In this document: in pieces, positions 8,550 through 17,356 of the stretch
Layout: each line of letters opens with the position of its first letter
Numbering within the stretch: position 1 is the stretch's first letter
Source of the DNA: JACVRW01 sp963757815
GTDB lineage: Bacteria > Actinomycetota > Thermoleophilia > Solirubrobacterales > Thermoleophilaceae
Direction: 5' to 3'
Assembly: GCA_963757815.1 (NCBI GenBank)
Contig: CAVWSN010000035.1
Span: 186,001-250,000, forward strand
DNA length: 64,000 bases
Program-made: the position numbers and the translations under genes
The notes under the pieces: model-generated
What the model was told of the DNA's origin: nothing
Databases searched by the model: none
What the model saw: only the letters and a program-made list of their open reading frames with translations

Positions 8550-9693
8550 CCGTCTGGACCGCCTGCCGCCGTACCTGTTCGCCGAGCTCGAGCGCAAGAT
8601 CGCCGCGAAGGAGGCGGCGGGCGTCGACGTGATCAGCCTGGGCATCGGCGATCCCGACACCCCGACTCCGAGGCCGGTGGTCGATGCGCTCGCGACGGCC
8701 GCCGCCGATCCCGGTACGCACCAGTACCCCTCGAACCGCGGCCGCCCCGAGTTCCGCGAGGCGTTTGCGGGCTTCTACCGGCGCCGCTTCGGGGTCGAGC
8801 TCGATCCCGTCACCGAGATCGTGCCCGCGCTTGGCGCGAAGGAGTGCGTGTTCCACCTGAACCTCGCCTTCCTCGATCCGGACTCGGTCGCGCTGGCGGC
8901 CGACCCCGGCTATCCGGTCTACACGGGCGGCCCGCTGCTGGCCGGCGCCGAGGCCGTCCTGATGCCGCTGCTGCCGGAGCTCGGTTTCGCCCCCGATCTC
9001 GACGCGATCGGCGGCAACGTGGCCGCGCGCGCCCGCCTGATGTACCTGAACTACCCGAACAACCCGACCGGGGCGGTCGTGCCCGAGGGGCTGTTCGAGC
9101 GCGCCGTCGAGTTCGCGCGCGAGCACGACGTGCTGGTCGTCCACGACGCCTCCTACACGGAGACGACCTTCGACGGCTACGTCGCCCCGAGCTTCCTCGA
9201 GACACCCGGCGCGAAGGAGGTGGGTGTCGAGGTCTTCTCGCTCTCGAAGGGCTGGAACATGACCGGCTGGCGGACCGCCGCGATCGTCGGCAACGCCGAC
9301 GCCGTGGACACCTATTGGAAGCTCAAGACCAACATCGACTCCGGCGTCTTCGAGGCCGTCCAGCTCGCCGCTGCGCGGGCTCTCGACGACGGGCCGCCGG
9401 CGGAGATGCCCGCCCTCTACCAGCGCCGCCGCGACCTCGTGTGCGACGCCCTGCGCGAGATCGGCGTTGAGGTCACGCCCCCCAAGGGCACGATCTACGT
9501 GTGGGCCCCCGTCCCCGACGGACACACGTCGGCCTCCTACTGCGAGCTCGTGCTCGAGGAGTCGGGCGTCGTCGTGTCGCCGGGCGGCGCGTACGGACCG
9601 AACGGCGAGGGTTTCTTCCGGATCTCGCTGACGATCGCGGACGAACGGCTGGCCGAGGCGGTGGAGCGCCTACGGGGTAGCCTCGGCGGCTGA
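8536..9693 (+). CDS. dapL: LL-diaminopimelate aminotransferase-type PLP enzyme
   Basis: Class I/II aminotransferase of the DapL/aspartate aminotransferase group, converting tetrahydrodipicolinate to LL-DAP in one step. 385 aa from ATG 8536, which has GAGGAG eight bases upstream; an in-frame ATG at 8509 lies inside dapF and lacks a good site. Motifs: ISLGIGDPDTPTP, LNYPNNPTGAV, and the PLP lysine K238 in SLSKGWNMTGWR. The overlap with dapF supports a lysine/peptidoglycan role, although a broader specificity cannot be excluded. Confidence 0.88.
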   Translation: MKPSSRLDRLPPYLFAELERKIAAKEAAGVDVISLGIGDPDTPTPRPVVDALATAAADPGTHQYPSNRGRPEFREAFAGFYRRRFGVELDPVTEIVPALGAKECVFHLNLAFLDPDSVALAADPGYPVYTGGPLLAGAEAVLMPLLPELGFAPDLDAIGGNVAARARLMYLNYPNNPTGAVVPEGLFERAVEFAREHDVLVVHDASYTETTFDGYVAPSFLETPGAKEVGVEVFSLSKGWNMTGWRTAAIVGNADAVDTYWKLKTNIDSGVFEAVQLAAARALDDGPPAEMPALYQRRRDLVCDALREIGVEVTPPKGTIYVWAPVPDGHTSASYCELVLEESGVVVSPGGAYGPNGEGFFRISLTIADERLAEAVERLRGSLGG

Positions 9694-10409
9694 TGCACTA
9701 CTGCGGCGCGGTACCGATGCGAGGCCGGCTCCAGCTCGCGATGCTGGAGGAGGTTCGGGCTCCGGAGCCGCCGATCCGGCTCAGCGCCATCTTCTTCGAG
9801 CCCGGCTCCGCGGCCCAGGTGGCTGCCGAGCTGCGTGCGCTCGGAGAGGTCGTGGTGGCGCTGGGCGCGCCGCTCGCCGAGCCGCGCCAGGGCAGGCCCG
9901 CGCGCAACTGCGACGAGCTCTTGCGGCGCCTGGGCGTGGGCCCACAGCCGCCCGACTCCGAGGCGAGCAAGCTCGCCGACCTGCTGCGCGACCTGCCGCG
10001 CTTCACACCCCGGAACGGCGCCGACGCCCACGACGGCGCGGTCGGGGAGGGCGCCTATCACGACTTCCCGCTCTTCGAGACGAATGCGGACGCCGTTTTC
10101 TGCGCGCTCCAGGGCCGCCGCCTGCCCGCCAAGCGCCACCCCTTCGGGATGCAGCTCCGCATCGACGAGCTGACCGGCGATCACGTGGTCGACGAGGGCG
10201 GCGACCTCTGGCACCGGCGCGCTGAGGAGCTCGATGCCGCCGCGTGCGCGCTTGCGGCCCATCGCTATGCGGTCGCCCACGCCTCCTGGCTTGGCGATCC
10301 GGACGAGGCCGTCGTGGTGCTCCCGGGCAGCTCGATACCGGAGCAGTTCGAGACGCGTGGCGTGATGCCGCCGGTCGAGCGCCTTCAACTCCCGCCGCTT
10401 ACCGAGTAG
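9693..10409 (+). CDS. Conserved protein, possible DUF429-like fold
   Basis: 238 aa, start ATG overlapping the dapL stop (TGATG). No sure family. The segments VVVALGAPLAEPRQGRPARNCDELLRRLGV, where a hydrophobic strand is followed by a conserved R-x-C-D, and FETNADAVFCALQGRRLPAKRHPFGMQLRIDEL recall DUF429 proteins, proposed RNase H-like nucleases, but I cannot confirm this. No signal peptide or membrane helix. It sits between dapL and hflX with 31 bp before hflX, so it is probably cotranscribed. Confidence 0.55.
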   Translation: MHYCGAVPMRGRLQLAMLEEVRAPEPPIRLSAIFFEPGSAAQVAAELRALGEVVVALGAPLAEPRQGRPARNCDELLRRLGVGPQPPDSEASKLADLLRDLPRFTPRNGADAHDGAVGEGAYHDFPLFETNADAVFCALQGRRLPAKRHPFGMQLRIDELTGDHVVDEGGDLWHRRAEELDAAACALAAHRYAVAHASWLGDPDEAVVVLPGSSIPEQFETRGVMPPVERLQLPPLTE

Positions 10410-10440
10410 ATCGCGCGCTCGCGGCCTAGACTTGCCGGAG

Positions 10441-11763
10441 ATGGAAAAGAGCCGCAACGGTCGCAAGGCGGAAACCCGCTACGGCGAGGGCATCCGCAAT
10501 CCGCGCGCGCGCCAGCGCGCGGTCTGCATCGGGGTCAGCCCGGCGGAGCCGGACCTGTCCGAGCTGCGCGAGCTCCTGCGCACCGCCGGGGTGGCGGTCA
10601 CGGGCGAGCTCGTCCAGCGCCGCGACCAGCCGGACCCCGACCGTTACTTCGGCCGCGGCAAGCTCGAGGAGCTCAAGGCGGCGGTCAAGGACGCGGACGC
10701 CAATCTCGTGGCCTGCGACGACGAGCTGCTGCCGCGCCAGGAGCGCAACCTCGAGGAGACCCTCGGCGTTCCGGTGATCGACCGGACAGCGATCATCCTC
10801 GACATCTTCGCCGACCACGCCCACTCGGCCGAGGGCAAGCTGCAGGTCGAGCTGGCGCAGCTCGAGTACAACCTCGCGCGCATGCGCGGGCTGTGGACGC
10901 ACCTCGAGCGCCTCGGCGCCGGCCGCATCGACGGCGGCATCGGCACGAGGGGCCCGGGCGAGACACAGATCGAGACCGACCGCCGGCTGGCGCGCGACCG
11001 CATCGCGGCGCTCAAGCGCCGGCTGAAGCACACCAAGGGCACGCGCTCCACGATGCGCGCCGAGCGCGAGCGCGCCGGCCTCCCGACGGTTGCGCTGACC
11101 GGCTACACCAACGCCGGCAAGTCGACGCTCCTCAACGCCCTCACCGGGGCCGATGTAAGCGTCAAGGAGCGTCTCTTCGAAACGCTCGATCCCACCACCC
11201 GCTCGTTCGAGATCAGCGGCCGCACCTACCTGCTCACCGACACGGTCGGCTTCATCCGCAAGCTGCCACATGCCCTGGTGGACGCGTTCTCGGCCACGCT
11301 CGAGGAGGCGCTCGGGGCGGACCTGATCGTTCACGTGGCGGACGCCTCGGTGGCGGAGGACGAGCTGCACGAGATGCTGGCCGCGGTCGACGAGGTGCTC
11401 GCCGAGATCGGCGCCGGGGAGCGCCCGCGGCTGCTGGCGCTCAACAAGATCGACGTCCTCGACGAGGAGCGCCGCCGCGAGCTGAGCTTCCGGTTCCCGC
11501 AGGCGGTGCAGGTGTCGGCGGTGACGGGGGAGGGCCTCGCCGAGCTCAGCGAGGCGGTCGAGGCGCGCTTCCTCGCCTCACTGAGGCCGATGGAGCTGCT
11601 CGTCCCCTACGACGAGGGCACGAGCCTCTCGGAGCTGCACGATCTCGCCGGCGAGCTCGAGCGTGAGGACACCGCGGAGGGAGTCTGGATCCGCGCCCGC
11701 GTGCCCGCCGCCGTGGCGCCCCGCTTCGAGCGCTTCGAACCGGACGGCAACTCGCGCGGCTAG
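10441..11763 (+). CDS. hflX: GTPase HflX
   Basis: Ribosome-associated GTPase that splits stalled ribosomes. About 440 aa. The N-terminal HflX domain contains DRYFGRGKLEELK and the glycine-rich linker GTRGPGETQIETDRR. The G domain has G1 GYTNAGKST (221-229), G3 DTVGF (from 267), G4 NKID (from 335) and a C-terminal SAVTGEG. ATG 10441 is given as start; an in-frame TTG at 10432 is an alternative and neither has a clear ribosome-binding site. Its 3' end overlaps the convergent MazG-like gene by 4 bp. The position downstream of miaA matches the miaA-hflX linkage of many bacteria. Confidence 0.95.
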   Translation: MEKSRNGRKAETRYGEGIRNPRARQRAVCIGVSPAEPDLSELRELLRTAGVAVTGELVQRRDQPDPDRYFGRGKLEELKAAVKDADANLVACDDELLPRQERNLEETLGVPVIDRTAIILDIFADHAHSAEGKLQVELAQLEYNLARMRGLWTHLERLGAGRIDGGIGTRGPGETQIETDRRLARDRIAALKRRLKHTKGTRSTMRAERERAGLPTVALTGYTNAGKSTLLNALTGADVSVKERLFETLDPTTRSFEISGRTYLLTDTVGFIRKLPHALVDAFSATLEEALGADLIVHVADASVAEDELHEMLAAVDEVLAEIGAGERPRLLALNKIDVLDEERRRELSFRFPQAVQVSAVTGEGLAELSEAVEARFLASLRPMELLVPYDEGTSLSELHDLAGELEREDTAEGVWIRARVPAAVAPRFERFEPDGNSRG

Positions 11764-12095
11764 CGGAAGTCCCCGCTGCCCTGCAGGACCGCCCGCTCGC
11801 GGCGAGAGAGGAGCTTCTCGAGGTTGCTCTCGGCCACCTCGTCGAGGTCTAGCCCGGCCTCGGTCGCGAGCTGCGCGACGTACCAGAGCACGTCGCCGAG
11901 CTCCGCGGCCAGAGCCTCACGGCGTTTCTCGGTGAGAACGCCGCCGTCGTCGCGGATCGTCTTCTTGACCTTCTCGGCCGCCTCACCCGCCTCGCCGCAC
12001 AGGCCGAGGGCGGGATAGGTCAGGTTCGCGCCGGCGTCGGGGTAGACGGCCGTGGCGCGAGAGCGGCGCTGGTACTCGGAAAGGTTCATCCACAC
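11760..12095 (-). CDS. MazG-like nucleotide pyrophosphohydrolase
   Basis: 111-aa all-alpha NTP pyrophosphatase of the MazG/iMazG type, probably a house-cleaning enzyme that hydrolyses non-canonical NTPs. The metal-binding acidic motif is visible as GLCGEAGEAAEKVKK (E-x-x-E) and AAELGDVLWYVAQLA (E-x-x-D). Start is ATG 12095, with a second ATG six bases further in. It is the single-domain short form. The gene is convergent with hflX. Confidence 0.85.
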   Translation of the reverse strand: MWMNLSEYQRRSRATAVYPDAGANLTYPALGLCGEAGEAAEKVKKTIRDDGGVLTEKRREALAAELGDVLWYVAQLATEAGLDLDEVAESNLEKLLSRRERAVLQGSGDFR

Positions 12096-12143
12096 GAACC
12101 TACCTGGCCGGTCGGCTGGAGCGGCGGCTAGTGACCTGAGTCG

Positions 12144-13016
12144 TCAGTTCGTGCGCACCTTCCCGGCGTCTGGACGCGCCTGGCGCCACCCACGGGAATC
12201 GCCGATGCTCGGCATCGACTCATCCCGTGTGCGTCGCCAGCCACGTCCAGCCGCTCGGGAAGCTGACGCCGAACTTCCGACCCAGGTCACAGCGGCGATG
12301 CCGGCCGCGCGGCGCGCCGAGGCGTGCGCCGCGCCCTCGAGCGCGTCGCCCGGCAGCGGCTCGAGCTCGATCCCGAGCGCGAGCTCGATCAGCCGGTCTG
12401 CAAGCCAGACGTTCTTCGGCAGCAGCGGCCCGTGCAGGTAGGTGCCGATCACGTTGCGCGAGTGGACTCCCTCGAAGCCGTCGCGGCCGTTGTTGCCGTG
12501 GCCCTTGAGGACGCGCCCGAGCGGCCGCTCGCCGGGGCCCAGGTACGTGCGGCCGCCGTGGTTCTCGAAGCCGGCGATCACGCGCGGGCCGCTGCCGAGG
12601 TCCGCCTCGATGGCGCAGTTGCCGATCAGCCGCGGCCCGGGCTCGCGCACCGTCCGCAGGTCGACCAGTCCCACGCCGGGCAGCTCCCGGCCGCCGAGCT
12701 CGTAGGAGTGCCCGAGTAGCTGGTAGCCGCCGCAGACCGCCAGCACGACAGCGCCGCGCCCGGCCGCCTCGTGCAGCCCCGCGCGCTTGGTCTCCGCCAT
12801 GTCCGGCGCGATCGCGACCTGGTCGCGGTCCTGGCCGCCGCCGATGTAGAAGAGGTCGTGGGCATCGGGGTCGAGCCGGTCGCCCGTCCCCGCCGCCGCG
12901 TGCTGGAAGCCGAGGCCACGCCATTCGCAGCGCGCCCGCAGCACGGCGATGTTGCCGCGGTCCGCGTAGATGTTCATCAGGTCGGGATAGAGCGAGCAGA
13001 CCCTCAGCGCCGGCAC
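12144..13016 (-). CDS. gatD: Lipid II isoglutaminyl synthase, glutaminase subunit
   Basis: GatD supplies ammonia to MurT, which amidates the D-Glu of lipid II. Class-I (CobB/CobQ-type) amidotransferase domain with nucleophile Cys95 in VLAVCGGYQLLG and His195 in GTYLHGPLLPKN; FENHGGRTYLG is also typical. GTG 13016 overlaps the end of the methyltransferase gene by 13 bp. The family is about 240 aa; after about residue 240 (DALEGAAHASARRAAG) the last 50 residues (Ser/Arg/Gly-rich, to the stop at 12144) resemble nothing and may come from a late frameshift or a lost stop. It is encoded two genes after murT in one operon. Confidence 0.9.
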   Translation of the reverse strand: MPALRVCSLYPDLMNIYADRGNIAVLRARCEWRGLGFQHAAAGTGDRLDPDAHDLFYIGGGQDRDQVAIAPDMAETKRAGLHEAAGRGAVVLAVCGGYQLLGHSYELGGRELPGVGLVDLRTVREPGPRLIGNCAIEADLGSGPRVIAGFENHGGRTYLGPGERPLGRVLKGHGNNGRDGFEGVHSRNVIGTYLHGPLLPKNVWLADRLIELALGIELEPLPGDALEGAAHASARRAAGIAAVTWVGSSASASRAAGRGWRRTRDESMPSIGDSRGWRQARPDAGKVRTN

Positions 13017-13718
13017 TCGACCACCACGCTTCCGATGTGGTCGTGGGTCTCGGGGATCATGTGCCGGGTCACCGGGACGAGTCCCGACGCCACGTGCCTC
13101 GCGCTCGAACTCAGCGGGCGTCACCAGATCGACGGCGAACGGCGCGATCTCCTCCTCGAGGGCCCCGTCCGGCGCCACCGCCTGGCGGTGGCGCTCGACG
13201 ACCACCCGGCCCGCCTCCTCGCGGACCCACACCGGCTGACTCGAGAACACCCAGCCGTCGCGCTCGATCACGTCCGGGTAGGGAGGCGAGCGGTCCTCCT
13301 CGATGAGCGCCTCGTAGGGGTCGGCGAGGGCGGCGGCGAAGCGCCCGCCGGGAACGAGGTGGCTATGCACGCGCTCCAGCATGGCACGCCGCTCCTGGGC
13401 GCCGCCCAGGATCTGGACGAGCTGCATGGGGGCAAGGATCAGCTCATAGCGCTCCTCGACGGCGAATGTGCGGGCGTCCGCCTCGAAGGTGGAGATTCCG
13501 GGCGCGCGCTCACGGAGGCTCGCGAGCAGCTCGGGATCCGAGTCCAGCGCGTGCACCGAGTGGCCCGCCGCGTGCAGGTCACGCGCGACCCGACCGGTAC
13601 CGGCGCCGAGGTCGAGGATCGGTCCGACCGCCGCGGCGGCAAGCTCGCGCCATAGCGCCAGGTCGCCGGCGTAGGCGCCGTTCTCGACGTCGTGCCAGAT
13701 CACCGCTCTGGCGGTCAC
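13004..13718 (-). CDS. SAM-dependent methyltransferase, one frameshift
   Basis: Class-I methyltransferase inserted between murT and gatD. Its GTG overlaps the murT stop (GTGA). Motif I is ILDLGAGTGRVARDLHAAG; HALDSDPELL and LVPGGRFAAAL follow. The frame is broken near 13080: before it the protein reads DLVTPAEFEREARG, and in the neighbouring frame it continues PVTRHMIPETHDHIGSVVVECRR to a stop at 13004, a natural end for this family. Total about 237 aa. The substrate is unknown. Coupling to murT and gatD on both sides suggests coordinated expression. Confidence 0.8.
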
Positions 13719-15070
13719 TCCGACCACCGCTTGGCGAGCCCGCGCCGGGCGAGCAGGTCGCGCAGGTCGAGCAGGGCGGTGTAGGTGGGGAGCGCGAACA
13801 CACGTTCCCCGGCCGCGTTCGCGACCGCGCTGTCGAGCGAGCTGCCGAGGTCGCGGTCCACGGCGAGCTCGGCGTCGATGCCCGCGTACTTCAGGCGCAG
13901 GGCCATCTCCTCCGCGCGCGTGCCCGAGCAGGTCGCGCGGCGCACCCGGCCGCCCAGCACCTCGAAGTCGGCGTCCCAGATCCACGAGACGTCGCGCCCG
14001 TCGGCGATCCCGTCGTTGAGGGCGAGCCAGAGGTCGAGCTTGCCGTCCTCGAGCGTGAGCGTGCGCAGCACCTCGTTCGCGCCGGCGGGGTTCTTGATCA
14101 GCAGGATCGACACCTGCCGGCCCGAGATCGGGATCGTCTCCACACGCCCGAACGCGCCGCCGAAGCCCTCGAGCGCCTCGCCCACCGCGGCGAGCGGAAC
14201 GCCCAGCTCGAGCAGCGTCGCGGTCGCGGCTACGGCGTTGTAGACGTTGTAGAGGCCTGGCAGGGGGAGACGCAGCTCGAGGCTCCCCTGAGGCGTCTCG
14301 AGCTCAACGCGTGAGCCGCTCATGCCCTCGAGCTCCACCCGGCTGGCCGCGACCTCGGGCTCTGGGCGCGCGCGGCCGCAGTTCGGGCAGCGGTAGCGGC
14401 CGAGGTGCCCGAGATAGATCGCCTCGTAGGCGTACGGGTGGCCGCAGTTGCGGCAGTGCTTGGAGTCGGCAGCGTGCTGCATCCCGGGCAGCGCCTGGGA
14501 ATCGTCCGCCAGCCCGAAGTAGGTCACGCGCTCGCGGCCGCGCCCGAGATCGGCCACGAGCGGGTCGTCCGCGTTCAGGACGAAGCGGGCCTTCCCGTCG
14601 AGCTCGTCGACCGTCTCGGCCCAGCGGTCCGCGAGCAGCTCGAGCTCTCCGTAGCGATCGAGCTGGTCCCGGAACAGGTTGGCGAGCAGGACGAGCCGCG
14701 GCTCGACGGCGCGGGCGACGCCGCCGAGCCAGGCCTCGTCGACCTCGAACAGACCCAGCTGGCCGGGCCGGCGGCCCGCGTCGAGCAGCGCCGTGGCCAC
14801 GCCCCAGGCCATGTTCGAGCCGGCACGGTTGTGCACCACCGCGCGGCCCGACTGGTCGAGCCCCGCGGCGATCATCGCCGCGGTGGTGGTCTTGCCGTTG
14901 GTGGCCGAGACAAGCACGGAGCCCTCGTCGAGCTCTCGGGACATGCGCGCGAGCGCACCCGGCGAGAGGCGCAGCAGCAGCCGGCCCGGCGCGGTGGTGC
15001 CGCCGCTGCGGCCGAGACGCCGGCTCGTGGCCCGCGCAAGGCGGGCGAGGCTGCGCGCGGCGCGGAACAT
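13715..15070 (-). CDS. murT: Lipid II isoglutaminyl synthase, MurT subunit
   Basis: Mur-ligase-like ATPase that, with GatD, amidates the alpha-carboxylate of D-Glu in lipid II. 451 aa. The ATP loop is SATNGKTTTAAMIA; the central domain has VLNADDPLVADLG; a four-cysteine zinc ribbon (CRNCGHPY ... CPNCGR), a known insertion of MurT proteins, is intact. The C-terminal DUF1727 part contains IKNPAGANEVLRTL and the ending WDADFEVL. The start ATG overlaps the stop of the upstream DAG-kinase-like gene (TGATG). Confidence 0.95.
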   Translation of the reverse strand: MFRAARSLARLARATSRRLGRSGGTTAPGRLLLRLSPGALARMSRELDEGSVLVSATNGKTTTAAMIAAGLDQSGRAVVHNRAGSNMAWGVATALLDAGRRPGQLGLFEVDEAWLGGVARAVEPRLVLLANLFRDQLDRYGELELLADRWAETVDELDGKARFVLNADDPLVADLGRGRERVTYFGLADDSQALPGMQHAADSKHCRNCGHPYAYEAIYLGHLGRYRCPNCGRARPEPEVAASRVELEGMSGSRVELETPQGSLELRLPLPGLYNVYNAVAATATLLELGVPLAAVGEALEGFGGAFGRVETIPISGRQVSILLIKNPAGANEVLRTLTLEDGKLDLWLALNDGIADGRDVSWIWDADFEVLGGRVRRATCSGTRAEEMALRLKYAGIDAELAVDRDLGSSLDSAVANAAGERVFALPTYTALLDLRDLLARRGLAKRWSE

Positions 15071-15945
15071 CAGGACGGCGTGATCACGCGCAGGCAGCGC
15101 GGCTCCACCCGCATCGTCGCCGGGGTGGCGCCGATCGGGTCGCCGTCGGCGTAGATCACGAACGGGCGGTCGGTGGCGACCTCGATCACCTCGCCGCGCA
15201 GGAAGGCCACGTGGGGCGAGTTCACGTGCGCCCCCTTGAACACCTTGGGCAGCTCGCGCAGGAAGGTCAGCTTCGAGGTGCGCTTGGAGATCATCACGTC
15301 GAGCCGCCCGTCGTCGAGCTCAGCCATGGGGAGCACGTACATGCCGCCGCCGTACGCCTTCGAGTTGCCGACCACCACCGAGTAGCCCACGGCCTCGTGG
15401 GAGGTGCCGTCCACGGTGACCGTGAAGGCGGCGGGCTTCCAGGCCGCGAGCGCGCGCAGCGCGGCGTAGAGGTAGACCGCGTCGCCCTTGACCACCTTCG
15501 TCTTGTTGGCGATGCGGTTGGCGTCCGAGTCGAACCCGAAGCTGGCGATCCCCATATAGGGGGTGCCGTCGACGCCCGCCACGTCGACCAGGCGCTCCTC
15601 TCCCTCCACCGCCACGCGGGCCGCCTCGGCGGGGTCCGAGGGCACGCCCAGCACACGCGCGAAGTCGTTGCCGCGCCCGCTCGGTATGAGGGCGATCGCC
15701 GTCGTCGTGCTCTTGAGCGCGCCCGCGAGCGGCCGCAGCAGGCCGTCCCCGCCGATGGCCGCCACGGTCTCGCCCTCCTCGGCGGCACGGGCGGCCTCTT
15801 CGCCGGCGTGCTCGATGCTGCGCGTCAGCACGGTGCGGTGCGGAGCGCCGAGGGCATCGAGCGTCGCGTGCACGGCGGGGAGGACGTCGAGCGCCTTCCC
15901 GCCGGCGGAGGCCGGATTGACCAGCAGCGCGAAGCGCCTGCTCAC
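15070..15945 (-). CDS. Diacylglycerol kinase-family lipid kinase
   Basis: 291 aa from GTG 15945. DagK/YegS-type lipid kinase: FALLVNPASAGGKA (phosphate-binding start), AIGGDGLLRPLAGAL (GGDG motif) and LIPSGRGNDFARVLGVP are diagnostic; the C-terminal half has FVIYADGDPIG. It probably phosphorylates diacylglycerol or a related lipid at the membrane. The reading frame is open without a stop from the amidotransferase upstream (start 16767), so the boundary at 15945 is a choice; see the amidotransferase entry. Confidence 0.88.
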   Translation of the reverse strand: MSRRFALLVNPASAGGKALDVLPAVHATLDALGAPHRTVLTRSIEHAGEEAARAAEEGETVAAIGGDGLLRPLAGALKSTTTAIALIPSGRGNDFARVLGVPSDPAEAARVAVEGEERLVDVAGVDGTPYMGIASFGFDSDANRIANKTKVVKGDAVYLYAALRALAAWKPAAFTVTVDGTSHEAVGYSVVVGNSKAYGGGMYVLPMAELDDGRLDVMISKRTSKLTFLRELPKVFKGAHVNSPHVAFLRGEVIEVATDRPFVIYADGDPIGATPATMRVEPRCLRVITPS

Positions 15946-16767
15946 TCGGTGGCCGCCGCCGCCCGTTCGGCTGTCCGCGCTCGCTGCCGCCGCCACCGCG
16001 CCGCGCTCGGCCCCGCGCAGGTGCGGGGCATGGTCGACCTTGCGGACAACGGCGCGGGCGACGAGCTCCTCGCCGAGCAGGCGCTCGGCATGCGGTTCCT
16101 CGAGGTCGTCGGGGTCGAGCGTGAGCAGCACGTCCTGCTGCACGCTGTGCCAGGGCTCGTCGGTCACGACCTCCGAGGACACGAGCAGCTGTCCCGGCCG
16201 GGCGAGCCAGTGGAGCTCGAACAGGCCGAGCCGGTAGGCGAACAGCCGCTCGCCGTCCGAGAACAGGACGTTCAGCCCGGAAAAGGACGAGCGCTCGACC
16301 GTGCGCCTGATCGCGCAGCGCAGGCTGTCCGCGGGCGCCGCCGGGTCGTAGCCGTCCATCAGGAGGTTGAAGAGGTGTTCTGAGTCCGTGTCGCCCTCGG
16401 GGCGGCGCATGCCGGGGTCGAGCAGGCGCGGGTAGTTGAGGATGGTGCCGTTGTGGCCGAGGGTGTAGCTGCCGAGGCAGAACGGATGGGTGTTCGCCGA
16501 GCTGAGGTCGCCCATGGTCGCCCGGCGCACATGGACATTGAAGATGCGTCCGCGCATCGCGGTCGCCGCGAGGAAGTCCCCGTCGGCGTAGGCCGCCTCG
16601 GGGAAGCGCCGGAGCTTCGGCTCGCGGCCGTCCGAGTGCTCGTATACGGCCATGCCCCATCCCGAATCGTGCTCCTCGGACTGACGGATGAGCGGGTTCT
16701 CCGCCTCGAGGAGCTCGTGCCGGATCGACACCGGCTCCGCTGCGACACAGCCGAACACTCGGCACAT
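15946..16767 (-). CDS. Class II glutamine amidotransferase (YafJ-like), end unclear
   Basis: Starts MCRVFGCVAAE, so Cys2 is the N-terminal nucleophile after Met removal; HDSGWGMAVYE, FNVHVRRATMG, NTHPFCLGSYTLGHNGTI and GDTDSEHLFNLL follow the Gn-AT-II pattern of YafJ/COG0121 proteins. The acceptor is unknown. The open frame runs straight into the downstream lipid kinase with no stop, which would give a 565-aa fusion. In another frame a tidy ending (RTAERAAAATE, then TGA overlapping GTG 15945) exists, so one indel near 16000 could have removed the normal stop. It is the first gene of the murT-gatD operon. Confidence 0.8.
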
Positions 16768-16841
16768 GACCGGCCTGAGGTTACCGGGGCGAGATTGCTC
16801 GCGCCGGGGGCGAGTTTGCTCCTGCGGCCCCTTATGAGGGC

Positions 16842-17348
16842 ATGGACGACATCGCGCAGGAGCCGAAACGGATCTGGTGGGCGCGGCCGCGGAAGCTGTG
16901 CGGCCTCGAACGCCCGGGAGGTGGCGGGCGCAGCCACCGGCCCGAGCGCCGCGACGCGGAGATCGCCTACCTGAAGGCGCGGCGCGTGCGTCTCCTCGTG
17001 TCGACGAGCCCCACCCGTCACAACCTGGCCGCCTATGACGCCGCGGGGCTCGAGTGGCACCACGTGCCGGTCGAGTCGGCCGACGAGGGCGTGGCCGCGC
17101 TCGACGAGCTGCTCTCGCTGCTGCGCGTCGAGACCAAGCGGCCCGGAGCGGTCGCCGTACACGGAAACCGCTGGACCGACTTCGTGGCCGCCGTGTGCGC
17201 CGCGCACCTGCACGAGCTGCGCGGCATGCCGGTGGCCGGCGCACTCGCAGAGGCCTCGCGCGCGGGCCTGACCGTGACGCCTGCCGCCTGCACGCTCGTC
17301 GGCATCGACCCGGAGGAGGTGGACGCCATGCTGCACCCAGCGGCGTGA
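16842..17348 (+). CDS. Hypothetical protein, possible inactive phosphatase-like fold
   Basis: 168 aa, ATG 16842, divergent from the amidotransferase operon. Not recognised with confidence. The middle (LLVSTSPTRHNLAAYDAAGLEWHHVPVESADEGVAALDELLSLL) followed by a strand ending VAVHGNRWTDFVAAVCAAHL has the layout of dual-specificity phosphatases, where a conserved HCxxGxxR loop would sit at VHGNRW. If so, the catalytic Cys and the Arg at its expected position are missing, so it would not be a Cys-dependent phosphatase. No signal peptide or membrane segment. Confidence 0.5.
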   Translation: MDDIAQEPKRIWWARPRKLCGLERPGGGGRSHRPERRDAEIAYLKARRVRLLVSTSPTRHNLAAYDAAGLEWHHVPVESADEGVAALDELLSLLRVETKRPGAVAVHGNRWTDFVAAVCAAHLHELRGMPVAGALAEASRAGLTVTPAACTLVGIDPEEVDAMLHPAA

Positions 17349-17356
17349 TCGACAGC

